This document shows, in pieces, positions 25,654 to 33,268 of a stretch of 64,000 nt of DNA. Position 1 is the first letter of the stretch. Each line of letters begins with the position of its first letter. This DNA is from Roseomonas sp. HF4 (GTDB taxonomy: Bacteria > Pseudomonadota > Alphaproteobacteria > Acetobacterales > Acetobacteraceae), in the NCBI RefSeq assembly GCF_005222755.1, contig NZ_STGD01000011.1, positions 1-64,000 of the forward strand, in the 5' to 3' direction. Under the pieces are notes generated by a model. The model was not told where the DNA came from. It was given only the letters and a program-made list of their open reading frames with translations, and ran no database searches. A program made the translations under genes and the position numbers.

Positions 25654-26619
25654 TCAGAGCGTGATGTCGAGCCGGCGGAGCAGCGGCGCCCAGCGTTCCG
25701 CCTCCCGCGCCAGGAAGGCCTGGAAATCGGCGGGCGTGCCGCCGGCGGCCAGGATCCCCTGGTCGAGCAGCCGCTCGCGCAGCGTCGGGTCCGCCGCGGC
25801 CGCGGCGGCGGCGGCGTTGAGGCGCGCGACGGCGGCCGGCGGCGTGCGCGCCGGCGCCAGCAGCCCGAACCAGGTGATGGCGACGAGGCCCGGCCAGATC
25901 TCGTGGAAGACCGGCTGGTCGGGCAGGTTGGGCAGGCGGCTCTCGCCGGTCCAGCCGATGATCTTCGCGCGGCCGGATCGCGCGACCTGCAGGCCGGTGG
26001 CGCCGCCCACCAGGATGCTGTCGAGCGTACCTGCCAGCAGGTCGTTCATCTGGTGGGCATCGCCCCGATAGCCGACATCCTGCCAGTCGAGGTTGAGCCG
26101 CTCGGCGATCAGCGCGCCGGCGATGTGGTTGAAGGACCCGCGCCCGTTGTGGCCCCAGGTGACCTTGCCGGGATTGGCGCGCACATGCGCGACGAAGCCT
26201 TCCAGCGTGTTCGGGATGCCGGGGCGGACGGCGATGCAGAAGGGCAGCGTCGCGACATGCAGCACGGGGGCGAAGTCGGCCGGGCGGTAGGGCAGGTTGC
26301 GCCCGATCAGCGGGTTGATGGTCAGCGTGGTGCCCGACGACATCAGCATGGTGTGACCGTCGGGAGCGGCGCGCGCCACGGCCTCGGCGCCGATCACGGT
26401 CTGCGCGCCGGGCTTGTTGTCGATCACGACGTTCTGGCCGAGCAGCGGCGCCATCTTCTCGGCCATCAGCCGCGCCGTCACGTCGGTCGAACCGCCCGGC
26501 GGGAAGGGCACGACGATGGTGACGGGCCGGGAGGGGTTCCACTGGGCCAGCGCGGGCGCCGGCAGGGCGGCGGCAAGGCCGAGCGCGGGCAGCGCGCGGC
26601 GAGACAGGACGGGGCGCAC
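25654..26619 (-). CDS. Bug-family (TctC) periplasmic solute-binding protein (321 aa)
   Basis: The extracytoplasmic receptor of a tripartite tricarboxylate transporter. The signal peptide (RPVLSRRALPALGLAAALPAPALA) is followed by the family motif RPVTIVVPFPPGGSTDVTAR and, later, NKPGAQTVIGAEAVARAAPDGHTML. The start chosen is a GTG at 26619 after ggaggaaacc; a longer in-frame ATG at 26691 would bury the signal peptide. Together with tctA downstream and the XRE-cupin regulator 68 bases upstream it forms a probable regulator–receptor–permease unit. Confidence 0.92.
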   Translation of the reverse strand: MRPVLSRRALPALGLAAALPAPALAQWNPSRPVTIVVPFPPGGSTDVTARLMAEKMAPLLGQNVVIDNKPGAQTVIGAEAVARAAPDGHTMLMSSGTTLTINPLIGRNLPYRPADFAPVLHVATLPFCIAVRPGIPNTLEGFVAHVRANPGKVTWGHNGRGSFNHIAGALIAERLNLDWQDVGYRGDAHQMNDLLAGTLDSILVGGATGLQVARSGRAKIIGWTGESRLPNLPDQPVFHEIWPGLVAITWFGLLAPARTPPAAVARLNAAAAAAAADPTLRERLLDQGILAAGGTPADFQAFLAREAERWAPLLRRLDITL

Positions 26620-26687
26620 GGTTTCCTCCGGGGTTCGTTGCAGCGAGCCTGCCACCGGGCGGGGCCTGCGCGCCAGGGGCGCGTCGC

Positions 26688-27275
26688 TCATCGGCGCGAG
26701 AGCGCGACCAGATAGCGGCAGGGCTTAGACTTCGACGGGTTGCGGAAGGCGTGGCCCTTCGGCGCGTCGAGGTCGAAGGCGAGGCAGTCCCCGGCCTCGA
26801 GCCGCGATTCCCCAGCCCCTTCCTCGACGACGAGCCGGCCCGAGAGCACCCAGGCCACCTGTCCGCGCAGGAAGGCGAAGGAGGCCGCGGTGTAGGCGAC
26901 GCGGGCGCCGGGCGGCAGTTCGACCTCGACAAGTTCCGGCTCGGCGCCGGGGGGCGAGAGGGCGCGGCGGCGGTAGCCCGTGTCGGGGTCGCGCCACCGG
27001 GGCTGGCCGTCGGCGCGGGCGATGCGGGGCGGGCCGCCGGCCGCCTCGGCGCGCGCCAGCAGCGCGGAGACGGTCAGGTGGAAGGCGCCCGACAGGCGGC
27101 CGAGCAGCGCCGCGGTCGGGCTCGCCTCGGCGCGCTCGACCTTGCTGATCATGGCGCGGGAGACGCCGGAGGCGGCGGCGAGGTCGGCGATGGTCCAGCC
27201 CCGCGCCTCCCTTTCCTGCCGGAGGCGGGCGGCGATCAGGCTGTCGAGGGAGAGTTCTTCCATCATAGTGGACAT
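26688..27275 (-). CDS. XRE-family HTH plus cupin transcriptional regulator (195 aa)
   Basis: A one-component regulator. The N-terminal helix-turn-helix (LIAARLRQEREARGWTIADLAAASGVSRAMISKVERAEASPT) is of the XRE/SinR type. The C-terminal half is a cupin barrel (VEVELPPGARVAY, GQVAWVLSGRLVVEEG, RLEAGDCLAFDLDAPKGHAFRNPS) that likely senses a small ligand. The ATG at 27275 was chosen; ATGs three and four codons later are possible. The gene reads toward tctC and tctA. A palindrome and a 20-bp-spaced direct repeat overlap its start, suggesting autoregulation. Confidence 0.9.
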   Translation of the reverse strand: MSTMMEELSLDSLIAARLRQEREARGWTIADLAAASGVSRAMISKVERAEASPTAALLGRLSGAFHLTVSALLARAEAAGGPPRIARADGQPRWRDPDTGYRRRALSPPGAEPELVEVELPPGARVAYTAASFAFLRGQVAWVLSGRLVVEEGAGESRLEAGDCLAFDLDAPKGHAFRNPSKSKPCRYLVALSRR

Positions 27276-27296
27276 GATGAAACGATAGTGGATACT
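27261..27296. promoter_or_regulatory. Candidate operator/promoter between XRE-cupin regulator and small-protein gene
   Basis: A perfect inverted repeat, catcat (27261-27266) and atgatg (27274-27279), overlaps the regulator start. The octamer atagtgga occurs twice, at 27265-27272 and 27285-27292, exactly 20 bases (about two helical turns) apart. A plus-strand TGGACA (27269-27274) and GATACT (27291-27296), 16 bases apart, would start transcription near 27303, almost at the next gene's ATG. Confidence 0.5.
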
Positions 27297-27303
27297 GGAT
27301 GGC

Positions 27304-27525
27304 ATGACCATGCCCGCATCCCTCGGCCACAATGGCGGCCCGCCGTTCGAGGATGGCGACGACCCCGCCGGCTGGCGACTCTGGTGCTGGCGGCGGGCGC
27401 ATCGCCGGGCCTGGCGGGCGCCGCCGCGGGAGGTGGCGCTCAGGCGGCTCGCGCGCGCGGAGGTCCTCGGCATGACGTATCGGGACTATGCGCTCGAGAT
27501 CCTGGAGCGGGGGCGGCACCCGTGA
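27304..27525 (+). CDS. Small conserved protein with LGHNGGPP motif (73 aa)
   Basis: A short basic, Trp/Arg-rich protein (WRLWCWRRAHRRAWRAP) starting with SLGHNGGPPFED. I know the GHNGGPP(L) motif from small alphaproteobacterial hypothetical proteins, but no function is established. The second half (REVALRRLARAEVLGMTYRDYALEILERG) looks helical. The ATG at 27304 may be leaderless given the predicted promoter; ATG 27310 is an alternative. The stop overlaps the GNAT start (GTGA), so the two are coupled. Confidence 0.7.
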   Translation: MTMPASLGHNGGPPFEDGDDPAGWRLWCWRRAHRRAWRAPPREVALRRLARAEVLGMTYRDYALEILERGRHP

Positions 27526-27986
27526 CGCTCCGCATCGCGGAGGGCGGGCTGGACGATGCGCGGGTTCAGGCGCTGCTCGGCGTGCATCTCGCGGCCGCGC
27601 GCGCGAACACCGCGGCGGGCTTTGCCTTCGCGCTCGACGTCTCGGGGCTGCGCGTGCCGGGGATCTGGTTCTTCGCGGCCTGGGAGGGGGAAGAACTGCG
27701 CGGCGTCGCGGCGTTGAAGCGGCTGGCGCCCGAGCATGGCGAGGTGAAGTCGATGCACACGGCCGCGGCGGCGCGCCGCCGCGGCGTGGGTGCGGCGCTG
27801 CTACGCCATATCGTCGCCGAGGCGCGGGCCGCCGGCATGCGGCGCCTCAGCCTCGAGACCGGCACCAGCGCACATTTCGCGGCGGCCGTGGCGATGTATG
27901 TCATGCATGGCTTCGTCCCCTGCGGCCCCTTCGCCGACTACGTTGCCAGCCCGGAGAACCGGTTCTTCACGCTGGCGCTTGAGTGA
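27522..27986 (+). CDS. GNAT-family N-acetyltransferase (154 aa)
   Basis: A compact GNAT enzyme. Motif A is KSMHTAAAARRRGVGAALLRHIVAEARAAG, with the R-x-x-G-x-G/A acetyl-CoA loop around residue 88. MRRLSLETGTS and the C-terminal YVMHGFVPCGPFADY complete the fold. The acceptor is unknown. The GTG start at 27522 overlaps the stop of the small GHNGGPP protein by one base step, so they are translationally coupled. A palindrome-rich gap follows, then the convergent RraA-like gene. Confidence 0.86.
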   Translation: MTLRIAEGGLDDARVQALLGVHLAAARANTAAGFAFALDVSGLRVPGIWFFAAWEGEELRGVAALKRLAPEHGEVKSMHTAAAARRRGVGAALLRHIVAEARAAGMRRLSLETGTSAHFAAAVAMYVMHGFVPCGPFADYVASPENRFFTLALE

Positions 27987-27992
27987 CGGGTT

Positions 27993-28080
27993 CCGAGGGC
28001 CCTTCGGCCCTCGGCGGGGGGTCTTGGGGGGCAGCGCCCCCCATCTCTCCGCAGCCGGGCCTTTCGGCCCTCGGCGCACC
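27993..28080. repeat. Cluster of GC-rich hairpin repeats (REP-like) in a convergent gap
   Basis: Two perfect stem-loops are present: ccgagggcc/ggccctcgg with a 4-nt loop (27993-28014) and ggggggc/gcccccc with a 3-nt loop (28026-28042). A third imperfect copy of the first follows (cgggcctttcggccctcgg near 28056). They fill the whole space between convergent genes and probably terminate both. The ctttcggccc core also occurs in the MITE-like element near 61.9 kb. Confidence 0.7.
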
Positions 28081-28081
28081 C

Positions 28082-28789
28082 CTACCGCCCGTGCTGCTTC
28101 CGCCAGGCTTCGAAGACCGGCCTGTTCGCCGCGTCCGTCATCGGATAGAGCCCGCGGATCGTGTGCCCCGCCGCCACGCGCTCCTGCACGAAATCCTCGT
28201 AGACGGTTTGTTCGAACGCTTCCTCAGCCACCGCGTCGGCGACGTGGGCGGGGATGCAGACCACCCCTTCGGCGTCGCCCACCATGATGTCGCCCGGATG
28301 CACGCCGACGCCGGCGCAGGCGATGGGCACGTTCAGATCAACGCAATGATGGTGGATCAGGTTCGTCGGCGCCGAGGGTGTGGCGTGGTAGGCGGGCCAG
28401 CCCATGGCCGCGATCTCGGGGCTGTCGCGGAAGCCGCCGTCGGTGACGGCGCCGGCCACGCCGCGGGCGCGCAGCCGCGTGATCAGGATGCCGCCCGCGG
28501 ACGCCGCGCGCGCGTCGCCGCGGCTGTCGATGACGAAGACCGCGCCAGGCGGGCATTCCTCCACGCCCTTGCGCTGCGGGTGGCCGGGGTCCCTGAACAC
28601 GTCGAGGGTGTCGAGGTCCTCGCGCGCCGGGATGGTGCGCAGCGTATAGGCCGGCCCCACCATGCGCGGCGCATCGGCGCCGAGCGGATGCAGCGACAGG
28701 AACACGTTGCGGAAGCCGTGCTTGAACAGCACGGTGGTGAGCGTGGCGGTCGAGACGGCGGCGAGTTTCTCGCGCGTGGCGTCGTTCAT
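28082..28789 (-). CDS. RraA-like protein, probable class II aldolase/decarboxylase (235 aa)
   Basis: A member of the RraA/HMG-aldolase superfamily. The aldolase-type signature GGILITRLRARGVAGAVTDG followed by GFRDSPE (R-D-x2-E) is intact, which in true enzymes binds a divalent metal and the oxoacid. VHPGDIMVGDAEGVVCIP is the other family block. Such proteins are often annotated as ribonuclease E regulators, but the motif suggests aldolase or oxaloacetate decarboxylase activity. The ATG at 28789 lies 82 bases from the divergent LOG gene; an upstream in-frame ATG would overlap that gene's leader. Confidence 0.85.
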   Translation of the reverse strand: MNDATREKLAAVSTATLTTVLFKHGFRNVFLSLHPLGADAPRMVGPAYTLRTIPAREDLDTLDVFRDPGHPQRKGVEECPPGAVFVIDSRGDARAASAGGILITRLRARGVAGAVTDGGFRDSPEIAAMGWPAYHATPSAPTNLIHHHCVDLNVPIACAGVGVHPGDIMVGDAEGVVCIPAHVADAVAEEAFEQTVYEDFVQERVAAGHTIRGLYPMTDAANRPVFEAWRKQHGR

Positions 28790-28871
28790 GGCGGTTTCCC
28801 CGTGGCGTCCGGCCAGGAATACTCGGGAACGGCCGGGCTGCCCACCGCCCGGCAGGATGGGGAGAAACGCC

Positions 28872-29786
28872 ATGCCCGACAACGGGGCGCAGAAGCATTC
28901 GCGGTCCTACCTGCTGGCGATCGAGGACCAGCATTTCCTGCTGCGCGACGAGATGCGCCCCTTCCGCTTCGGCATGGAATACGCGAAGGCCGAGTTCGCG
29001 CTGCGCGACTGGGGCGTGCGCTCGACCGTGGTGGTCTTCGGCTCCGCCCGCACGCCGAGCGCCGAGCAGGCCAAGGCGATGGCGGAAGCGGCGAAGACGC
29101 CGGCCGAGAAGCGGCTGGCGAAGCGCGCGGCGGAGCAGTCCAGGCTCTATGAGGATGCGCGCGCCTTCGGGCGGCTCGTGTCGATGCGCGGCGGCGCACT
29201 GGCGGCCTCGGGCGTGCCGCGGGACAATGTGATCGCGACCGGCGGCGGGCCGGGGATCATGGAGGCGGCGAACCGCGGCGCCTCCGAGGCGGGCGCGCCG
29301 TCCATCGGCTTCAACATCACCTTGCCGCACGAACAGGACCCCAATGCCTGGTCCACGCCCGCGCTGACCTTCCGCTTCCACTACTTCGCGATGCGCAAGA
29401 TGCATCTCGCGATGCGCGCCAATGCGCTGGCCGTCTTCCCCGGCGGCTTCGGCACCTTCGACGAGTTGTTCGAACTGCTGACGCTGGTGCAAACCGGCAA
29501 GGCGACGCCACGGCCGATCGTGCTCTACGGCCGCGACTTCTGGGAGAAGGCGGTGAACTTCCGGATGCTGGTAGAGCACGGGACGATCGACGCGCGCGAC
29601 CTCGACCTGTTCGAGGTGGTGGACACGCCGGAGGAAGCCTGGGCGAGCCTGTTGCGGCGCGGGCTTCGGGCGGCGCCGCCGACGCCGGCGCCGGAGCCGC
29701 CGCTGGCGAGGCCGGGACGGCGGCGGGCACCGCAGCAGGAGCAGATGCCCCCGGCGGTCCCTGTCCCATCGAAGCGGAGTCGCTGA
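28872..29786 (+). CDS. LOG-family (TIGR00730-like) nucleoside-monophosphate phosphoribohydrolase (304 aa)
   Basis: A Rossmann-fold LOG/lysine-decarboxylase-like protein; characterised members remove ribose 5-phosphate from cytokinin or purine nucleotides. The two signatures are present: ATGGGPGIMEAANRGASEAG near residue 120 and FPGGFGTFDELFE near 193. It belongs to the longer subgroup with an extra N-terminal helical part (HFLLRDEMRPFRFGMEYAKAE). The C-terminal 45 residues are Pro/Arg-rich and unlike the family. The ATG at 28872 follows ggggag. The physiological substrate is uncertain. Confidence 0.87.
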   Translation: MPDNGAQKHSRSYLLAIEDQHFLLRDEMRPFRFGMEYAKAEFALRDWGVRSTVVVFGSARTPSAEQAKAMAEAAKTPAEKRLAKRAAEQSRLYEDARAFGRLVSMRGGALAASGVPRDNVIATGGGPGIMEAANRGASEAGAPSIGFNITLPHEQDPNAWSTPALTFRFHYFAMRKMHLAMRANALAVFPGGFGTFDELFELLTLVQTGKATPRPIVLYGRDFWEKAVNFRMLVEHGTIDARDLDLFEVVDTPEEAWASLLRRGLRAAPPTPAPEPPLARPGRRRAPQQEQMPPAVPVPSKRSR

Positions 29787-29793
29787 CGCCCAA

Positions 29794-30387
29794 TCAAGCC
29801 CCTGCGCGCCGCAGAACCGCATCCGCCATGTCGCGCGCGATGGCACGACGCGCTTCAGGCCAGGAGGCGACGGCCTCCTCCAGGAGACGCCGCGCGTCCT
29901 CGGGCCGGCCGAGGAGAAGCAACAGCGCCGGCTGCGCGAAGGCGTTGCCGCGGCATGGGAAGTCGGCCGCGCCGGCCAGCGTGGCGCGCGCCTCGAGCCA
30001 AGGCCTCCCGTGCCGCGTCCACGCCTCGGCGATCTCCACGCCCAGGGCGAGGTCGTCCGTCGAGGCGTCCACCCGCCACCAGTGGTCACCGTCGCCGATC
30101 AGTTCACCGATGCGCGCCCGCAGGTCGCACTGATACTCCGTGGGGGCCGCGGGCGGGTCACGCTCTTTCAATAGGCGGTGCGGCGCCGGCAGGCTGACGC
30201 CGAGGTTCATGGTGAAGCGGCCGTCCTCGCCCGCATTGAACTGGCTCGCCTGGATGTTGACGACGAGGATTCCGTCGCCGCCGCGCCGCCGCCATGTGCG
30301 GCCTTTGCGCGCATAGCCGTCGGCCTTCAGTTGAGGCGCCAGGGCCATCCCGATCAGCGCGTCGATCCGCGCGGCTATGTCCGACAC
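29794..30387 (-). CDS. DUF4304 domain protein (197 aa)
   Basis: The N-terminal two thirds resemble DUF4304: LAPQLKADGYARKGRTWRR, then GILVVNIQASQFNAGEDGRFTMNLGVS and a WW-containing strand. The remainder is helical with a tetratricopeptide-like flavour (ALLLLLGRPEDARRLLEEAVASWP). Function unknown. The GTG at 30387, 13 bases after the rdgB stop, gives the expected family N-terminus; an internal ATG near 30351 is possible. It is probably the last gene of the rph–rdgB unit. Confidence 0.7.
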   Translation of the reverse strand: MSDIAARIDALIGMALAPQLKADGYARKGRTWRRRGGDGILVVNIQASQFNAGEDGRFTMNLGVSLPAPHRLLKERDPPAAPTEYQCDLRARIGELIGDGDHWWRVDASTDDLALGVEIAEAWTRHGRPWLEARATLAGAADFPCRGNAFAQPALLLLLGRPEDARRLLEEAVASWPEARRAIARDMADAVLRRAGA

Positions 30388-30400
30388 GGTGTCGCGCGCC

Positions 30401-31024
30401 CTACCCGGTCGTGCCCAGTAGGCACGCCGCCGACAGCAGCGCGAAGGCCGCGGCGCGATGGCTGATTCGGTGCTTCTCGGCCGGGTCCATCTCGCCGAAC
30501 GTCGCGGCCCCGCCATCGGGCACGAACATCGGGTCGTAGCCGAAGCCGTGGGTGCCGCGCGGGGGCCATACCCAATGGCCCATGGCGCGGCCCTCGAAGC
30601 CTTCCTCGTGCCCGTCGGGCCAGGCCAGCGCCAGAGCGCAGGAGAACCAAGCGGTGCGGTCCTCGAACTCCTGCGCCGCCTCCATCACCTTGCGCATGGC
30701 GTCGCCATAGTCGCGCGACCCATCCGGCTGCATCGCCCAGTCGGCCGTGCGCACGCCGGGCGCGCCGGCCAGGGCCGCGACCGAGAAACCGGAATCATCG
30801 GCCAGTGCCGGCAGCCCGGCGGCACGCGCGGCGGCCCGCGCCTTGATCGCGGCATTGCCGAGGAAACTCTCCTCGGTCTCCTCGGGCTCGGGCAGGCCGA
30901 GTTCGCCGGCACTGACGGTCTCGATGCCGTACGGGGCGAGCAGCGCGGCGACCTCGCGCAGCTTGCCCGCATTGTGGGTGGCGATGACGATGCGTTCGCC
31001 GCGCGCAAGGTGACGGTGGGTCAT
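30401..31024 (-). CDS. rdgB: RdgB/HAM1 non-canonical purine NTP pyrophosphatase
   Basis: A house-cleaning enzyme hydrolysing ITP, dITP and XTP to monophosphates. The family blocks are clear: [18 protein letters not shown] near residue 11, [25 protein letters not shown] near 73, and the closing [14 protein letters not shown] with [11 protein letters not shown]. Length 207 aa is normal. The ATG at 31024 was chosen since upstream in-frame sequence is repeat DNA. It is paired with rph upstream, as in many alphaproteobacteria, although a family 1 repeat separates them here. Confidence 0.95.
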   Translation of the reverse strand: MTHRHLARGERIVIATHNAGKLREVAALLAPYGIETVSAGELGLPEPEETEESFLGNAAIKARAAARAAGLPALADDSGFSVAALAGAPGVRTADWAMQPDGSRDYGDAMRKVMEAAQEFEDRTAWFSCALALAWPDGHEEGFEGRAMGHWVWPPRGTHGFGYDPMFVPDGGAATFGEMDPAEKHRISHRAAAFALLSAACLLGTTG

Positions 31025-31030
31025 GCGACG

Positions 31031-31204
31031 GAAGGTCGGGGGAGGAGAACCTCCTCCGAGCCGCGACCCCACGCCGCCGCTCCGCGTCGCCGCGGGGGCC
31101 CCAGGCCTCCCTTCCTTTTCGGTTTGGTGCCGACCGTCATCGTCCATCCCCAGTTCCAGAGAAGGTTGAGGGGGACATGGCGGGAGAAGTTCCCTTCTCC
31201 CCCC
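31031..31204. repeat. Palindromic intergenic repeat, family 1, with internal insertion (rph–rdgB gap)
   Basis: It begins gaaggtcgggggaggagaac and ends gggagaagttcccttctccc like the copy at 5627, but carries about 45 extra GC-rich bases near 31065-31110 and a decayed right inner arm (ccagttccagagaagg). It separates two genes read in the same direction, so it lies within a probable operon transcript. Confidence 0.72.
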
Positions 31205-31208
31205 ATTC

Positions 31209-31925
31209 TCACATCCCGACCGCGGCGCGCTGCTGCGCGAACAGCTCCGCCGTCCCGCTCCGCGCCAGCCGCAGCAGCGCCAGCAATTCCTCGTCCGAGA
31301 AGGGCGCGCCCTCGGCGGTGCCCTGCACTTCCACGATGCCGCCCGCCCCGGTCAGCACGAAATTCGCGTCCGCATCCGCCTTGCTGTCCTCGGCATAGTC
31401 GAGGTCGAGCACCGGCGTGCCCTGCCACACCCCGCAGGACACCGCGGCGACCTGGTCCTTCAACGGGTTGCGCGTCAGGATGTTCATCCGCCGGCAATGC
31501 TCGAAGGCGAGGTGCAGCGCGACCCAGGCGCCGGTGATGGACGCGCAGCGCGTGCCGCCATCGGCCGTCAGCACGTCGCAATCGACCGTGACCGACATCT
31601 CCCCCATCGCCTTGAGGTCGGTCACGGCGCGGAGCGACCGGCCGATCAGGCGCTGGATCTCCTGCGTGCGGCCGGACTGCTTGCCGCGGGCGGCCTCGCG
31701 GTCGCCGCGCGTATGCGTCGCGCGGGGCAACATGCCGTATTCGGCGGTGACCCAGCCCTGGCCCTGGCCGCGCAGGAAGGGCGGCACCTTGCCCTCGACG
31801 CTCGCGGTGCACAGCACCTCGGTCACGCCCATGCGGATCAGGCAGGATCCCTCGGCATGGCGGGCGGCGCCGGGCTGCAGGCTGACGGGGCGCAGCACGG
31901 CGGGGTCGCGGCCGGAGGGGCGCAT
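31209..31925 (-). CDS. rph: Ribonuclease PH
   Basis: A phosphorolytic 3'-5' exoribonuclease that trims tRNA 3' ends. The whole protein follows the family: [94 protein letters not shown] and the C-terminal [12 protein letters not shown]. Length 238 aa is normal. The ATG at 31925 is preceded by aaggac. It is divergent from hrcA across 245 bases. Confidence 0.96.
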   Translation of the reverse strand: MRPSGRDPAVLRPVSLQPGAARHAEGSCLIRMGVTEVLCTASVEGKVPPFLRGQGQGWVTAEYGMLPRATHTRGDREAARGKQSGRTQEIQRLIGRSLRAVTDLKAMGEMSVTVDCDVLTADGGTRCASITGAWVALHLAFEHCRRMNILTRNPLKDQVAAVSCGVWQGTPVLDLDYAEDSKADADANFVLTGAGGIVEVQGTAEGAPFSDEELLALLRLARSGTAELFAQQRAAVGM

Positions 31926-32128
31926 CGGGATGTCCTTCGAACGATCGGGACGCCTTCTACAACGCCAATGCCGGCCATGCACCCCGTCCCGGCGCGACGA
32001 TGCGTATGGCCCGCGGGACGACATGCGCGCCCGCGGGTGCCCGCGCCCGATCGGCGCGCGCCGCGCCGCGGTTTCGGGTGCCGGCACGTCCGAAGGCCGG
32101 CCGGGCTCGGACCCGCGCGGCTCCGTGG

Positions 32129-32156
32129 TTGACCCGGCCGGCCGCGCGACCATAGT
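32129..32156 (+). promoter_or_regulatory. Candidate sigma70-type promoter for hrcA
   Basis: TTGACC (32129-32134) and CATAGT (32151-32156) are separated by 16 bases. A transcript would begin near 32163, within about ten bases of the ATG at 32171. I found no CIRCE-type inverted repeat (TTAGCACTC-N9-GAGTGCTAA) in the 245-base rph–hrcA gap. Confidence 0.42.
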
Positions 32157-32170
32157 TGATCGGACAAGCG

Positions 32171-33250
32171 ATGAAGATGAGCCCCTCCGGAATGCCCCAG
32201 ATGCCGATCTCGGGCGCGAGCCTTCCCGGCCTCGACGGCCGCGGCGCGGCGATCCTGCGCGAGCTCGTCGAAACCTACATGCAGACCGGCGAGCCGGTCG
32301 GCTCCCGCACGCTCTCGCGCCGCCTGCCGCTCGGCCTGTCGCCCGCCACCATCCGCAACGCCATGGCGGACCTCGAGGATGCGGGGCTGCTGTATGCCCC
32401 GCACACCTCGGCCGGGCGGCTGCCGACGGAACGGGGCCTGCGCCTGTTCGTGGACGGGCTGCTGGAATTCGGCGCGCTGGGGGAGGAGGAGCGGGACGCG
32501 ATCTCCGCCCGCTGCGCCGCCTCCGGCCGATCGCTGCAGGAGACGCTCGGCGAGGCGGGGCAGATGCTGAGCGGCCTGGCCGGCGCCGCGGGCCTCGTGG
32601 TGGCGCCGACGGCCGAGGGCGCCCTGCGGCATATCGAGTTCGTGGCGCTCGGCCCGGGCCGCGCGCTGGTCGTGCTGGTGCACAATGACGGGCAGGTCGA
32701 GAACCGCATCATCGAGGTGCCGGCGGGGCTGCCGCTCTCGGCGCTGCAGCAGGCGTCGAACTACCTCAACGCCCGCCTGACCGGGCGCACCATCGAGGAG
32801 GCGCGCGGCGTCGTCGCCGGCGAGATCGCGGCCAATCGCACCGCGCTCGATGCGCTGACCCAGCAGGTGATCGAGGCCGGGCTCGCGACCTGGTCGGGCG
32901 GCCAGGGCGGCTCCCTGATCGTGCGGGGCCAGGCCCGGCTGCTCGAGACCATCGACCAGGCGGCACGCGTCGGCGAAATCCAGCGGCTGTTCGAGCGGCT
33001 GGAGCAGCAGGAGACGATGCTCCGCCTGCTCGACCTCGCGCAGCGGGGGGAAGGCGTGCAGATCTTCATCGGCGCGGAATCCGGGCTGTTCGACAGCGCC
33101 GGGCTGTCGATGGTGGTGGCACCCTTCCGCAACGGGCAGGAACGCATCGTGGGCGCGATCGGCGTGATCGGGCCGACACGGATCAACTACGGGCGCGTGA
33201 TCCCGGTGGTGGATTACACGGCCAGGGTGATCGGGCGGCTGCTGGGCTGA
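32171..33250 (+). CDS. hrcA: Heat-inducible transcription repressor HrcA
   Basis: HrcA represses chaperone genes by binding CIRCE operators. The N-terminal winged helix is recognisable ([50 protein letters not shown], followed by [14 protein letters not shown]), with the C-terminal dimerisation/inserted domain ending [21 protein letters not shown]. Start candidates are ATG 32171, 32177 or 32192 and TTG 32156; none has a strong ribosome-binding site. grpE and dnaK, often beside hrcA, are not here. It is divergent from rph and convergent with glnD. Confidence 0.93.
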   Translation: MKMSPSGMPQMPISGASLPGLDGRGAAILRELVETYMQTGEPVGSRTLSRRLPLGLSPATIRNAMADLEDAGLLYAPHTSAGRLPTERGLRLFVDGLLEFGALGEEERDAISARCAASGRSLQETLGEAGQMLSGLAGAAGLVVAPTAEGALRHIEFVALGPGRALVVLVHNDGQVENRIIEVPAGLPLSALQQASNYLNARLTGRTIEEARGVVAGEIAANRTALDALTQQVIEAGLATWSGGQGGSLIVRGQARLLETIDQAARVGEIQRLFERLEQQETMLRLLDLAQRGEGVQIFIGAESGLFDSAGLSMVVAPFRNGQERIVGAIGVIGPTRINYGRVIPVVDYTARVIGRLLG

Positions 33251-33268
33251 CGCGGCGATCCGCGCCGG

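Noticed and set aside
31926-32170. CIRCE operator upstream of hrcA
   Set aside because: No TTAGCACTC-N9-GAGTGCTAA or close variant is present in the 245-base gap.
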